A stretch of DNA of 64,000 bases from Planctomycetota bacterium (GTDB lineage Bacteria; Planctomycetota; Planctomycetia; Planctomycetales; Planctomycetaceae), in contig JAURQH010000099.1 of NCBI GenBank assembly GCA_030836185.1, positions 1-64,000 of the forward strand. Reading direction: 5' to 3'. Shown piece after piece: positions 9,528-18,639 of this stretch (the stretch's first letter is position 1; each line of letters opens with the position of its first letter). The position numbers and the translations under genes are program-made. The notes beneath the pieces were generated by a model. The model was not told the DNA's origin, did not search any database, and was given only the letters and a program-made list of their open reading frames with translations.

Positions 9528-11329
9528 ATGCTGATCGATGGAATCGATTCGTGAAAGTCTCACGCGACGAAATTTTGGTCGCCATCGAGGCGGTCACACA
9601 GACCAGTGGTTTGCTTCTGGAGCAGACGGATGACCCCAGTTTGCAGGTTCCCGAACAGGTTCGTCGCGATCTGGAGACAGTTTATGATTCCTCTCGCGAG
9701 TTGTATCGATTTATCCGGGAAGTTCTCGAATCACCTGAACGCTATACAGACGATGCAGCAGATACTGAATCAGGTGATTCTCTACGAACTCTTCGACACG
9801 ATTTACGAAATCGCTTAAACGTCATACACGGACCATGTCAGTTCATGTTGATGGAAGAGCTTCCTCAGGAATCGAGAGGCCAAAGAGAGTTTCAGCAAAC
9901 ATTTCTGAGTGATGTTACCAGTATTCGTGACTATGCCAATCAAGCCGTCAATCGGTTGAATGAACTTTCCGGCATGGAAGGAGAACTGGGAGATGTTCGA
10001 AACCAAGAATCACTACGAGACGAGGTTTCGCAAACTCAAAGCGAATTAAAATTGAAGGAGCCGGTTCGCATTCGTGATAAGCCGGTCGAGCCAGCGCGAA
10101 TTCTCGTCGTGGACGACAACGAATTGAACCGAAAAATGCTCGCTCGATTCATGGAACATATGGGCCATCTTTCAGAGTTTGCATCTGACGGTCATGAAGC
10201 GCTTGAAAAAATTCAATCCACTGATTTCGATCTGGTCCTCTTAGACATCCTGATGCCCCGTATGAATGGCATCGAAGTATTGCATGAACTTAATAATCAG
10301 GGATTGCTCAGACATTTGCCGGTCCTGGTTCTCTCGGGACTCGATTCGAGTGATGAAATTATCCAGTGTATTGAACTTGGCGCGGAAGATTTCCTGTCTC
10401 GTCCCATCAACTTGACGCTGTTAAAAGCACGCGTCAATGCGTGTCTGGAAAAGAAACGTTTGCGAGAACGTGAATTCAGCCAGTTCTTTCCACGCGAGAT
10501 CGCCCGCCAAGTGGCACTACGTCCCGAGATGCTCGATGAGGGGCGAGAGGCCGATGTCAGCGTATTGTTCTGTGATATCAAAAGTTTTTCGCGAATCTCT
10601 GAAAAACTTGAGCCGGAAAAAACAGTCCGCTGGATTCGCGATGTGATGGAAGTCCTCTCTGAATGTGTGCTCGATCATCAAGGAGTTCTTGTTGACTACA
10701 TTGGAGACGAATTGGTTGCGATGTGGGGTGCTCCCACCGAGCAACCCGATCATACAAAACTCGCCTGCCGATCAGCATTGGCGATGGTGGAACGACTACC
10801 GGAAATCAGTCGTAAATGGCATCCCGAACTCGGAATGCCCACGCAAGTCGGCATTGGAGTCAATAGTGGCAAAGCCCATGTTGGAAATACCGGAACAGCT
10901 CGACGCAGAAAATATGGCCCTCTTGGCAACACCGTTAATCTTGCCAGTCGCGTGCAGGGTGCCTCTCGCTATCTACAATCGAGTTTGTTGGTGACGGGCG
11001 CCACCTTTGATCAACTCGACGCAAACGAATTCTCATCGAGGCGTCTTTGTACTGTCAAAGTCAACAATATCGAAGAGCCCGTAATCCTGCATGAAATTGT
11101 TTCTCTGGAAACAAATGATTGGTCGGGATTGAGTGAGAGGTACGAACAGGCTTTGGTGGCGTTTGAAAGCCGTGAGTTCCGACTGGCAGCCTCGATGTTG
11201 GGTGATCTTCTCGTACATCACCCGAGTGATGGCCCTTCGTTATTATTAATGTCACGTGCCGTCAATGAATTGATCAATGATTCTAGCGAAGAAGACTTTG
11301 ATCCGGTTTGGCCCCTTTCCGGCAAATAA
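9524..11329 (+). CDS. Response regulator with class III nucleotide cyclase output
   Basis: A cytoplasmic protein of 601 residues. The N-terminal helical region contains HDLRNRLNVIHG (His92), resembling a histidine-kinase dimerisation helix but without an ATPase domain. Next is a receiver (about 190-310) with VVDDNE and acceptor Asp241 (LLDILMP); the usual Lys before Pro is Arg293 (LSRPIN). Then a class III cyclase domain (about 340-530). Metal-binding Asp351 (FCDIKSFS) and Asp395 (YIGDELVAMWG) and the NLASR transition-state residues are present. The two base-selecting positions read Asp391 and Lys463 instead of the Lys/Asp of typical adenylate cyclases. Product (cAMP or cGMP) is therefore uncertain. 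It overlaps the preceding receiver gene. Confidence 0.9.
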   Translation: MNADRWNRFVKVSRDEILVAIEAVTQTSGLLLEQTDDPSLQVPEQVRRDLETVYDSSRELYRFIREVLESPERYTDDAADTESGDSLRTLRHDLRNRLNVIHGPCQFMLMEELPQESRGQREFQQTFLSDVTSIRDYANQAVNRLNELSGMEGELGDVRNQESLRDEVSQTQSELKLKEPVRIRDKPVEPARILVVDDNELNRKMLARFMEHMGHLSEFASDGHEALEKIQSTDFDLVLLDILMPRMNGIEVLHELNNQGLLRHLPVLVLSGLDSSDEIIQCIELGAEDFLSRPINLTLLKARVNACLEKKRLREREFSQFFPREIARQVALRPEMLDEGREADVSVLFCDIKSFSRISEKLEPEKTVRWIRDVMEVLSECVLDHQGVLVDYIGDELVAMWGAPTEQPDHTKLACRSALAMVERLPEISRKWHPELGMPTQVGIGVNSGKAHVGNTGTARRRKYGPLGNTVNLASRVQGASRYLQSSLLVTGATFDQLDANEFSSRRLCTVKVNNIEEPVILHEIVSLETNDWSGLSERYEQALVAFESREFRLAASMLGDLLVHHPSDGPSLLLMSRAVNELINDSSEEDFDPVWPLSGK

Positions 11330-11436
11330 AGATTCGCTATAAATCGGGCATCTATTCGTTTTTCTTCTTTTTTGATGTCCATGAGCAGCCAAACATCGTA
11401 TTCACTCTACGTCCAGCATTCCAAGAGAACGAATCG

Positions 11437-11814
11437 ATGCCCAAAATGCTCTTTCTTCCCAGAGGCTATCTCACCGTAGTCGCTTTATTCTGGGCTTACG
11501 ATTCAGGTTTGTTTGATTCAATCGCTCGATCTCCAAACTCTCCTACAGCAACATCTATTTCAGAGTGGCTGAAGGTTGAGGAAAAAGCAGAGCCCGAGAT
11601 CACACCAATCATTGACTCAATGCCTCCCGCAGAATTTGCAACTTTGAAGGATGAGATCCTTCAGGAACTCTCCGCGTTCGACCAACAATCGACACACTCT
11701 TCGCAAACATCGTTTGATAGTTTGCAAATGAATTCCGTCGAAGAGGATCTACCCCAGAAACGCAGTGAAGTTCCGCGAGGTATTAAGAATTATCTGCATA
11801 AAATCTTTCGCTGA
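11437..11814 (+). CDS. Small protein of unknown function
   Basis: No recognised family. From the ATG at 11437 (purine-rich AAGAGAAC upstream) it encodes 125 residues. There is a mildly hydrophobic N-terminal third (MLFLPRGYLTVVALFWAYDSG), an acidic middle rich in Glu, Ser and Pro, and a basic tail. The same frame stays open back to 11308, but that part includes a poly-Phe run and overlaps the cyclase gene. It lies between the cyclase and the CNB-kinase genes on the same strand, so it may belong to the signalling cluster. Confidence 0.5.
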   Translation: MPKMLFLPRGYLTVVALFWAYDSGLFDSIARSPNSPTATSISEWLKVEEKAEPEITPIIDSMPPAEFATLKDEILQELSAFDQQSTHSSQTSFDSLQMNSVEEDLPQKRSEVPRGIKNYLHKIFR

Positions 11815-11956
11815 TCGGAAAACTCGTCGAGAATTAGGCAGAATTGATCGCTGATCGCCTGTTTTTGTGTTGGTGACAAAAGAGAACCTTGAGTGTCGTG
11901 AGCACAGTGGGATACACTGAAACACTTCATTTGTTTGTTCTTTAAGGTGATTCCGC

Positions 11957-13810
11957 ATGTCGTCGGGCCATCCTCATTCACTCGAAGAGTTTCTGGATGA
12001 GTACGAATGCTCCTGGAAAAAAGGAGCACCGCTAGAGATCCACGGTTTGCTCGATCAGTGGGAGTCAGAACCACAAACGAACGAACAAACAACGGCTGAG
12101 CTTCTGGCCGAATTGATCATGATTGGTCTCGAATATAGTTGGCGTCAGCACGATCCCAGACAAACGGCGCCACCCGCTTTGGGAACTCTGGCAAATCTCG
12201 ATCAATCTCTACAACAGAAACTCGCTTCCGCAGATTTAATTGGCCAAATACTCATCGATGAATTCCGCACCCGACACCGATGGGGAGACCGGCCCACTGT
12301 GGACGACTTTGAACAACAATACCCAGAGCATGTTTCAAAAGTTCGAGACGATCTGGAAAGTCTCGAACAGGAATACGCTCTCGAAACATCGATTCGCAAG
12401 CTGTTCGTGGAATCTGAAGATTCTGACGCCGTGAAACCTGACGCCGGCATGTTGAAGATTTCGATTTCTGATTTCCTCTCAGGCGTTTATCCGTTCAGTG
12501 AACTTCCGGTCGAACTGAAAGAGGAACTCTCGGCGACCGCTCTGGAGAAAACCTATGCGGCCGGTGATTACCTCATGCGTCAAGGATCGGCATCTGAGTC
12601 ATTAATGGTCATCATGGAAGGTATTGCACAGGTCACCATCAAAGCTGTCGAGACGGACAAGACCGAGCAGGAACTCGCACAAGTGGGCGTCTACTCATTG
12701 TTGGGAGAAATTGGGCTTTTAACTGGCGAGGTTCGCTCAGCCAACATCATCGCCATGACTCCCATGAAGGTCGCCGAAATTCGTTATGAGTCTTTTCAGG
12801 CATTGACGACTCGATTTCCGACGTTGAACATGCTGCTGTCAGAATTGGTCGCCCAGCGTGTGGGAACCATTTCGACGGATATCATGTTTGGAAAGTCACT
12901 GGGAGGATACGATTTTCGCCATCGTCTGGGACGAGGCAGCATGGGAATCGTCTATCTTGCCGAAGATCAACAATCAAGTCGAAAAGTTGCCGTCAAAATG
13001 CTACGGCATGACCTCGTTTACGACCGGCAGGCGAGTCTTCGATTCCGACGAGAGGCAGAGGTTGTTCGTCGGCTGAAGCATGAAAACATTATCGAAATCT
13101 ACCGTGAGTTTTCGGCCTACAACACGTTCTTTCTTTCGATGGAATATTGTCGGGGCTGCACACTGGGGGACGCGATTGAACAACACGCGCCGTTTTGCCT
13201 GGAAGATGTTCGTAAAATCGTGGGCCAATTGGCGGCCGCCTTGCATCATGCACACAGCCAGGGAGTCATCCATCGGGATCTCAAGCCTGCAAATGTCATG
13301 CTGACGGCAGAGGGAACCTTGAAGTTGACCGACTTTGGACTGGCGAGATCTGTCGAGTGCCTAAAAATGACCGCTCATGGCCAGATGTTGGGAACTCCAC
13401 GATATATGCCCAGCGAACTGCTGGGAGGCGGTGAAGCTGATGAGCGTGCAGACCTATATGCTTTGGGAGCAATTCTCTGGGAACTATTGACCGGAGAGGC
13501 TCTGTTCACATCGAAGGACATCGTCTCGTTACTGCGGGAACAGTTACAATGGCAACTCCCCAAACCCAACGACATCATCAACGGTCTCAGCGATGACCTC
13601 TATGAAGTATTGTCTGAAACTCTTTCGCAAGAGCCCACGGAACGTTCTCTCGACTTACAGTCGTTAATTGACTGGGCGGGACCAATCAATCCCGACTTCT
13701 GTCGAGTCATTGATCAAGGACAGGACGTTTCTGCTGAAGAATTAAATTCCACAATCCGGTTGACTGATGCAAAGGTCAAAGATCTCAACGATGTTTCGTC
13801 GACGAATTGA
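11957..13810 (+). CDS. Hanks-type Ser/Thr protein kinase fused to a cyclic-nucleotide-binding domain
   Basis: A soluble protein of 617 residues. Residues 1-165 are helical and resemble the N-terminal region common in planctomycete kinases. About 175-300 is a CNB domain whose phosphate-binding cassette keeps Gly250-Glu251 and Arg260 (LLGEIGLL then EVRSAN). About 315-575 is a complete kinase domain: glycine loop LGRGSMGIVYLAE, Lys347, catalytic HRDLKPAN with Asp441, DFG in LTDFGLAR, and GTPRYMPSE. No transmembrane segment is seen, unlike many PknB-type kinases. An AAGGTGA site precedes the ATG. With a cyclase two genes upstream, the likely activator is a cyclic nucleotide, an arrangement like eukaryotic PKG. 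Confidence 0.93.
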   Translation: MSSGHPHSLEEFLDEYECSWKKGAPLEIHGLLDQWESEPQTNEQTTAELLAELIMIGLEYSWRQHDPRQTAPPALGTLANLDQSLQQKLASADLIGQILIDEFRTRHRWGDRPTVDDFEQQYPEHVSKVRDDLESLEQEYALETSIRKLFVESEDSDAVKPDAGMLKISISDFLSGVYPFSELPVELKEELSATALEKTYAAGDYLMRQGSASESLMVIMEGIAQVTIKAVETDKTEQELAQVGVYSLLGEIGLLTGEVRSANIIAMTPMKVAEIRYESFQALTTRFPTLNMLLSELVAQRVGTISTDIMFGKSLGGYDFRHRLGRGSMGIVYLAEDQQSSRKVAVKMLRHDLVYDRQASLRFRREAEVVRRLKHENIIEIYREFSAYNTFFLSMEYCRGCTLGDAIEQHAPFCLEDVRKIVGQLAAALHHAHSQGVIHRDLKPANVMLTAEGTLKLTDFGLARSVECLKMTAHGQMLGTPRYMPSELLGGGEADERADLYALGAILWELLTGEALFTSKDIVSLLREQLQWQLPKPNDIINGLSDDLYEVLSETLSQEPTERSLDLQSLIDWAGPINPDFCRVIDQGQDVSAEELNSTIRLTDAKVKDLNDVSSTN

Positions 13811-13857
13811 TGAGGTTTGTTGACGAATACTCATGATCCTCGCTGGCCCGTAGGAGC

Positions 13858-14925
13858 CTAGTTCCCGATGCTCTTCCAGGCCCGTTGGAAAAATTCCGTC
13901 CAGTTACGATACATGATTCCTTCAATATCATCGTCGGAATAGCCTTGTTGTTGCAGCAAGTCAATCAATCGTCTCAGGTCGGCAATGCTGTCGAGATCGC
14001 CCGGACATTGTTCTTTCCCGAATCCGCCATCCAAGTCTGAACCGATCCCGCAATGCTTGGAGTTCCCGGCAATCTGACAAATGTGGTCGATGTGTTTGAG
14101 AATATCAGCGATGACAACAGTCTGAGGATCACTTTCGTGGCGGATCCATCCAGGATTGATCATCCAATTATCAAATGCCGCACCGATGACCGCTCCGCGA
14201 TCAATGAGAACCTGAATTTGCTTGTCTTCAAGTTGACGGTCAGCGGGAACAAAGGTTCGACAGTTGTGGTGACTGGCGAGAACTGGTCCCGAATAAATGT
14301 CGAGTGCTTCCCAGAAACATTGATCAGAGAGATGAGTGACATCAAGCAGCATGCCGACTCGTTCCATTTGTCGTAACAGTTCTGGCCCCTGTTCTTTGAG
14401 TCCTCCTTCACTGCCGGTTCCATGGCCGTATTCATCGGGGCCGTAATGTGCCGGGCCCAGAATTCGCAACCCGCGACGATACCACTCCTCAATCATGGAA
14501 GGTTTAAGGACAGACCAGCTTCCTTCCATCGACAGGATAAACCCCAGCGGTGTTTTTTCCGTTGGAGACTGCCACTCGGCGGTATGTTCTAGGAGTGTCT
14601 TGGCATCCGAAATCTCACGCAGGTAGCCTTGCTCAACCAATTTTCGATAGTAAACCAATTGAGCACGACTGGCAGCATAAGCCGCTTCGCGTGATTGAAA
14701 GAAAGAATTAGACGCGTCTCGGGCGGCACGGCGAGGAAGTAATGTCGCAATAATGGTGCCGATTTGTCCCTTCCGCAATTCGGGCCAGGAGACCACGGGA
14801 TCGTCGGTTTGACGGTCGGTCAAAGCGTGTTCGAACTCTCGAATTTTCTCAATCGGAAGTTTGAGTTCCCGATTCCACTCAAGAGCATTCCAGGCCATAT
14901 CCAAGTGTGCGTCAAACAGTTGCAT
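13858..14925 (-). CDS. Membrane dipeptidase (peptidase family M19)
   Basis: A 355-residue renal-dipeptidase-like zinc hydrolase of the amidohydrolase superfamily that cleaves dipeptides, including D-amino-acid ones. Family blocks present: FDAHLDMAW (metal His-x-Asp) at the N-terminus, LSMEGSW with the bridging Glu, LDVTHLSD, ASHHNCRTF, and the C-terminal GIGSDLDGG. No signal peptide is visible, so it is probably cytoplasmic. Its ATG lies 14 bases inside the end of the DUF423 gene, and the two belong with the DJ-1/PfpI gene in a minus-strand operon. Its stop faces the kinase gene's stop 47 bases away. Confidence 0.92.
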   Translation of the reverse strand: MQLFDAHLDMAWNALEWNRELKLPIEKIREFEHALTDRQTDDPVVSWPELRKGQIGTIIATLLPRRAARDASNSFFQSREAAYAASRAQLVYYRKLVEQGYLREISDAKTLLEHTAEWQSPTEKTPLGFILSMEGSWSVLKPSMIEEWYRRGLRILGPAHYGPDEYGHGTGSEGGLKEQGPELLRQMERVGMLLDVTHLSDQCFWEALDIYSGPVLASHHNCRTFVPADRQLEDKQIQVLIDRGAVIGAAFDNWMINPGWIRHESDPQTVVIADILKHIDHICQIAGNSKHCGIGSDLDGGFGKEQCPGDLDSIADLRRLIDLLQQQGYSDDDIEGIMYRNWTEFFQRAWKSIGN

Positions 14926-15397
14926 CGTCTACCTTCGATGTTAAAGAGTCAGATTTAATGGCGAGTGCGGCGCGTAACAAGGCGATCCAACCGACAATGA
15001 AGGCGACTCCACCAATCGGTGTGATGGCCCCCAATTTAGTAATACCAGTGAGCACAAGGAGATATAGGCTACCAGAAAATAATAGAATTCCGATCAGAAA
15101 ACTCCAGCCTGCGACATGCAATGATTTCTTTCGCTCCCGCAAGGCTAACAACCCAACGACCAATAAACCTAATGAGTGATACATCTGGTACTCGGCAGCC
15201 GTTTTGAAGTCCTGCAGATATTTCCAGGAGGCGGCGAACTCTTGACCGGCTATGACCTTGTCAGGAACGTCGGCAAATTTATCCACGACATATTGATCCA
15301 TGCCATGAGCGGCAAAGGCACCGGTTACAACAGCGAGCCCAGCAAGCGTGGCCCCGGTGGCAATCCAACATCGGGCAACAGCAAGATGATTTGACAT
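14912..15397 (-). CDS. DUF423 family small membrane protein
   Basis: A four-helix inner-membrane protein of about 161 residues. The DUF423 (YgdD-like) signature is clear: GAFAAHGM after the first helix, a cytoplasmic or loop insertion, YQMYHSLGLLVVGLL, and a final pair of helices around GAITPIGGVAFIVGW. Function is unknown. The insertion of about 35 residues between helix 1 and the YHSL helix is longer than in short family members. The open frame continues to an ATG at 15448, one base after the PfpI stop (a possible coupled start). I prefer the ATG at 15397 because it aligns with the family N-terminus and has GAGAAA upstream. Confidence 0.85.
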   Translation of the reverse strand: MSNHLAVARCWIATGATLAGLAVVTGAFAAHGMDQYVVDKFADVPDKVIAGQEFAASWKYLQDFKTAAEYQMYHSLGLLVVGLLALRERKKSLHVAGWSFLIGILLFSGSLYLLVLTGITKLGAITPIGGVAFIVGWIALLRAALAIKSDSLTSKVDDATV

Positions 15398-15449
15398 AAA
15401 TCTATTTCTCAGTGGGACAAAGTAAGCGACGGGATCAGCAAAAGTCATT

Positions 15450-16031
15450 TCAGAGAGAAATTTCGGCCCCCATGACCTTCATGAATGCTGCGAGCCAAGC
15501 GGGATGAGCGGGCCAAGCAGGTGCAGTGACCAAATTCCCGTCCACATGCACTTCATCGACAGGAATCTGGACATACTCACCACCTGCGAGAGTGACTTCC
15601 GGGCCACACGCGGGATAGGCGGTGCATTTGCGACCTTTCAAGATCTCGGCAGCCGCCAGAAGTTGCAGGGCATGACAAATTGCCGCGATAGGTTTATCGC
15701 TCTCGGAAAAATGTTTCACGATTTCGATGACACGCTTGTTGAGTCGAAGATATTCAGGTGCCCGCCCACCGGGAAGTAGCAACGCATCGTAGCTCGATTC
15801 ATCAACATCGGCGAAAGTTGCGTTCAGCGTAAAATTGTGGCCCCGTTTTTCCGAATAGGTTTGATCCCCCTCGAAATCATGAATGGCTGTGCGTACCTGA
15901 TCTCCCGAAGTCTTATCAGGACAGACCACATCGACAGTGTAACCCACCGCCTGAAGCGCCTGCACAGGAACCATCAACTCGTAATCTTCGACATAATCTC
16001 CCGCCAAAACGAGAATTGATTTCTCGACCAT
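15450..16031 (-). CDS. DJ-1/PfpI family protein
   Basis: A 193-residue class I glutamine-amidotransferase-like protein. The nucleophile-elbow cysteine is in [10 protein letters not shown], and the conserved glutamate of the DJ-1 family lies in the first strand region ([12 protein letters not shown]). [13 protein letters not shown] is the characteristic loop before it. Family members are protein/nucleotide deglycases, chaperones or peptidases, and the role here cannot be chosen from sequence. A strong GAGGAGAG site precedes the ATG. It appears to be the first gene of the PfpI-DUF423-M19 operon. Confidence 0.9.
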   Translation of the reverse strand: MVEKSILVLAGDYVEDYELMVPVQALQAVGYTVDVVCPDKTSGDQVRTAIHDFEGDQTYSEKRGHNFTLNATFADVDESSYDALLLPGGRAPEYLRLNKRVIEIVKHFSESDKPIAAICHALQLLAAAEILKGRKCTAYPACGPEVTLAGGEYVQIPVDEVHVDGNLVTAPAWPAHPAWLAAFMKVMGAEISL

Positions 16032-16222
16032 TCTGCTCTCCTCAGCAAATCACCGCGAATTTGTCAGACTTCAGTGTAACGGCGTAGCAACAGAGTCGGA
16101 AGAAATCGACGATACTAGATGTGGAAACCATCAAGAAAGTCGAAAATCGGCATAGTCCTGACATCCAAGTACCGCTATCCTGTGTCACAACAACGACTTC
16201 TGAATTACACGAGATATGTTTC

Positions 16223-18013
16223 ATGCCTCTCACTCTTGCCACGGGCCTTTCCACTCTGGATGCAACTTCCCATAGCGGGATGGTTCTGACATTCAGCCTC
16301 GGAATGTTGCTGGTCGCAGGCGTGATTGCCGGTTACCTGGCAGGCTGGATCGGTGTCCCAAAAGTCAGTTTATATATTCTGGCGGGACTCGCTCTGGGGC
16401 CATCGCTGTTGGGTTGGATTCCTCCCAATCACCTGCACGAACTCGACCCCGTATTAAAACTTGCCTTAGCGATGGTATTGCTGGAGATCGGGAGTCGCTT
16501 CAAGGTCGGGATGATTCGGCGGATTATTCATTCGGCGGTCCCCCTTTCAGTAGGAGAGTTGGTGTTCACCTTCGTCCTTGTTTCGGGTGGCGTCTACATG
16601 TTTGGTGAGCCCCTTCGCCCCGCGTTGTTATTGGGTGGACTCGCGCTGGCGACGGCACCTGCAACAACCATCGTGGTGTTGAGAGAATACGACTCCGAAG
16701 GCCCTGTGACAGCATATACATTCTTTCTGGTGGCCCTCAACAACTTGGCAGCGATTGTTGCTTTTGAAATTCTGTTCGCTGCGACATCTCTCTTGGATGA
16801 AGGAGCCAAAGTCGACGTGATGGGGCTGTTGACATGGCTCTCAGTCAGCTTGGTTGGCTCAACGATGCTCGGAGTTGGAGCTGGTATTCTGGTCGCGATT
16901 GCTTCCTCCTTGACACGCGAAAAACAACGCACGGTCGTCGTCTTTGCGATCACGGCAATTGTTTTAGGTTTTTGTGAATCATATGAGCTCCCTTACCTTC
17001 TGACATTTCTCGCAATGGGAATCACACTCGCTAATGCATCACGACACACTGCCGAAACGCTTAAGGAATTAGGAACCGTCTTGGCGTTGTTGTATGTTGT
17101 CTTTTTCGTCGCCGCCGGGGCTGAATTGAATCTGCAAGCACTCTCAGCAGTGGGGGTCATCGGAGCGGTCTATGTCATCACACGCTGCCTCGGAAAATAC
17201 TTGGGCATTCGACTGGTTGCTCAGTGGCGTGAAGAGTCTATCGAAGTTCAACGTTGGTTAGGTTCGACCTTGATCGCTCAAGCCGGTGCCGCCATCGGTC
17301 TTGTGGCAATCGCTACAGATCGAGACCCCGTTCTCGGGGCACATCTGGCAACGATTATCGTTGGGACTGTGGTGGTCTTCGAGGTTGTCGGGCCGTTATT
17401 GACACGTTTTGCAGTGGTGCATGCCGGTGAAGTTCCTGTGGCTCATCTCGTTCACCCTGAGCGTCCTGGCCTCAGGCGTTCCATTCATAATGTGGTGAGT
17501 CAAATTCGAATTTCATTCGGTCATGACCCGCTGATGAAAAAGAACCGGAGTGACCTTAAAGTTGGCGATCTGATGCGTAAAAATGTCAAAAGCATTTCAA
17601 ACTCCGCAGGCTTTCTCGAAGTGCTCGAGTTCATCGAACACAGTCGGCATCAGGTTTACCCCGTCACAAACACCGACGGCAACCTGCTGAGCGTCATTCG
17701 GTATCGCGATCTGCGTACGGTTTTGTTTGACCGTGAAGTGGCTTCGTTGGTCAGGGCCGAGGATCTCAGTGTCGAGACCAATTTGTTTCTCTCACCCGAT
17801 ATCCCCATTCAGGACGCTTTCGACCGGTGTGAAAAAACCATTGACGATGTGATCCCCGTCGTAGATTCGGTTGAAACGATGATGCTGATTGGCTTGCTCG
17901 AACGACGCGACATTATCCGCTTCATCAAAACCGATCATAAAACTCCGAAAAAATCGGACAGTCATGGAGAAGAAACTCTCCCCGGCACAATTGTCGATCC
18001 TCCGATCAATTGA
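16223..18013 (+). CDS. CPA2-type cation:proton antiporter with C-terminal CBS domains
   Basis: An inner-membrane transporter of about 596 residues. The first 400 residues hold about 12 hydrophobic segments with a Na+/H+ exchanger fold (WIGVPKVSLYILAGLALGP, ALAMVLLEIGSRF, ATAPATTIVVLREY). Residues about 455-585 form a CBS pair (DLMRKNVKSISN, VYPVTNTDG, then VIPVVDS and RRDIIRFIK) that probably binds adenine nucleotides and regulates transport. The ion (Na+ or K+) cannot be told. The frame extends to a GTG at 16121; I chose ATG 16223 because it begins just before the first membrane segment and has GAGA upstream. Confidence 0.88.
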   Translation: MPLTLATGLSTLDATSHSGMVLTFSLGMLLVAGVIAGYLAGWIGVPKVSLYILAGLALGPSLLGWIPPNHLHELDPVLKLALAMVLLEIGSRFKVGMIRRIIHSAVPLSVGELVFTFVLVSGGVYMFGEPLRPALLLGGLALATAPATTIVVLREYDSEGPVTAYTFFLVALNNLAAIVAFEILFAATSLLDEGAKVDVMGLLTWLSVSLVGSTMLGVGAGILVAIASSLTREKQRTVVVFAITAIVLGFCESYELPYLLTFLAMGITLANASRHTAETLKELGTVLALLYVVFFVAAGAELNLQALSAVGVIGAVYVITRCLGKYLGIRLVAQWREESIEVQRWLGSTLIAQAGAAIGLVAIATDRDPVLGAHLATIIVGTVVVFEVVGPLLTRFAVVHAGEVPVAHLVHPERPGLRRSIHNVVSQIRISFGHDPLMKKNRSDLKVGDLMRKNVKSISNSAGFLEVLEFIEHSRHQVYPVTNTDGNLLSVIRYRDLRTVLFDREVASLVRAEDLSVETNLFLSPDIPIQDAFDRCEKTIDDVIPVVDSVETMMLIGLLERRDIIRFIKTDHKTPKKSDSHGEETLPGTIVDPPIN

Positions 18014-18192
18014 ATCAGTCTCGCAGGTCGATAGTTCCTTCGGCCCCCTTGAAATCGTAATCGGGATCGCGATACCCGAGCTTTTTCTAAAACATTCTAT
18101 GGCCGTTTCAAGGGTTCAAGAGTTTGAGATTCGGGGACATACTTCCAAAACTCTCAAAGCACATAAAAGGACAGAGCCTTGTTTAAGGCAAA

Positions 18193-18266
<74 letters not shown>

Positions 18267-18578
18267 GATATTACTCATCAATTTGTGCCATTTGACTTTT
18301 CCTACATTCGCAATTGAGTGGCGACACTTAAGCAGACACTCGGCCTCGAATTTTATTTTGAAATTGTTCCTGGAGACTCACAAAAAAACAATCGAAGGCT
18401 TGCAACGTAAAAAGTAGTGGCGGTCGGGTAATGACAGTTGGATAGTCTACCAAGCCAAACAGTTCTCGAAAAGTAAGGCGGGAAAAGCAAAATAACCTTG
18501 TTCTGTTTTCCTTTTTTTGCCGACAGAAAAACGGCCAATGGTGCAAAACTCTCAGCAAGTTTCCTGTCTATAAAATAA
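18267..18578. other. Intergenic stretch with no convincing gene
   Basis: Between the tRNA and the ECF sigma factor terminator. Short open frames on the minus strand (up to 76 codons) are rich in Phe, Leu and Arg, have no ribosome-binding site, and look like chance reading of an AT-rich spacer. It should contain the promoter of the tRNA. Confidence 0.5.
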
Positions 18579-18608
18579 GGGACGCCTCTCGTAATCGAGA
18601 GACGCCCC
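18579..18608 (-). terminator. Rho-independent terminator of the ECF sigma factor gene
   Basis: Read on the minus strand, GGGGCGTCTCTCG pairs with CGAGAGGCGTCCC around an ATTA loop (13-bp stem with wobble pairs), followed by TTATTTTATA. It lies 31 bases after the sigma factor stop codon. Confidence 0.8.
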
Positions 18609-18639
18609 GGAATCAGGTTTCAGGATCGACCAGGCGAGT

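Noticed and set aside
18328-18558. 76-codon minus-strand open frame
   Set aside because: Phe/Arg-rich translation, no ribosome-binding site, and it lies in an AT-rich spacer; likely chance.
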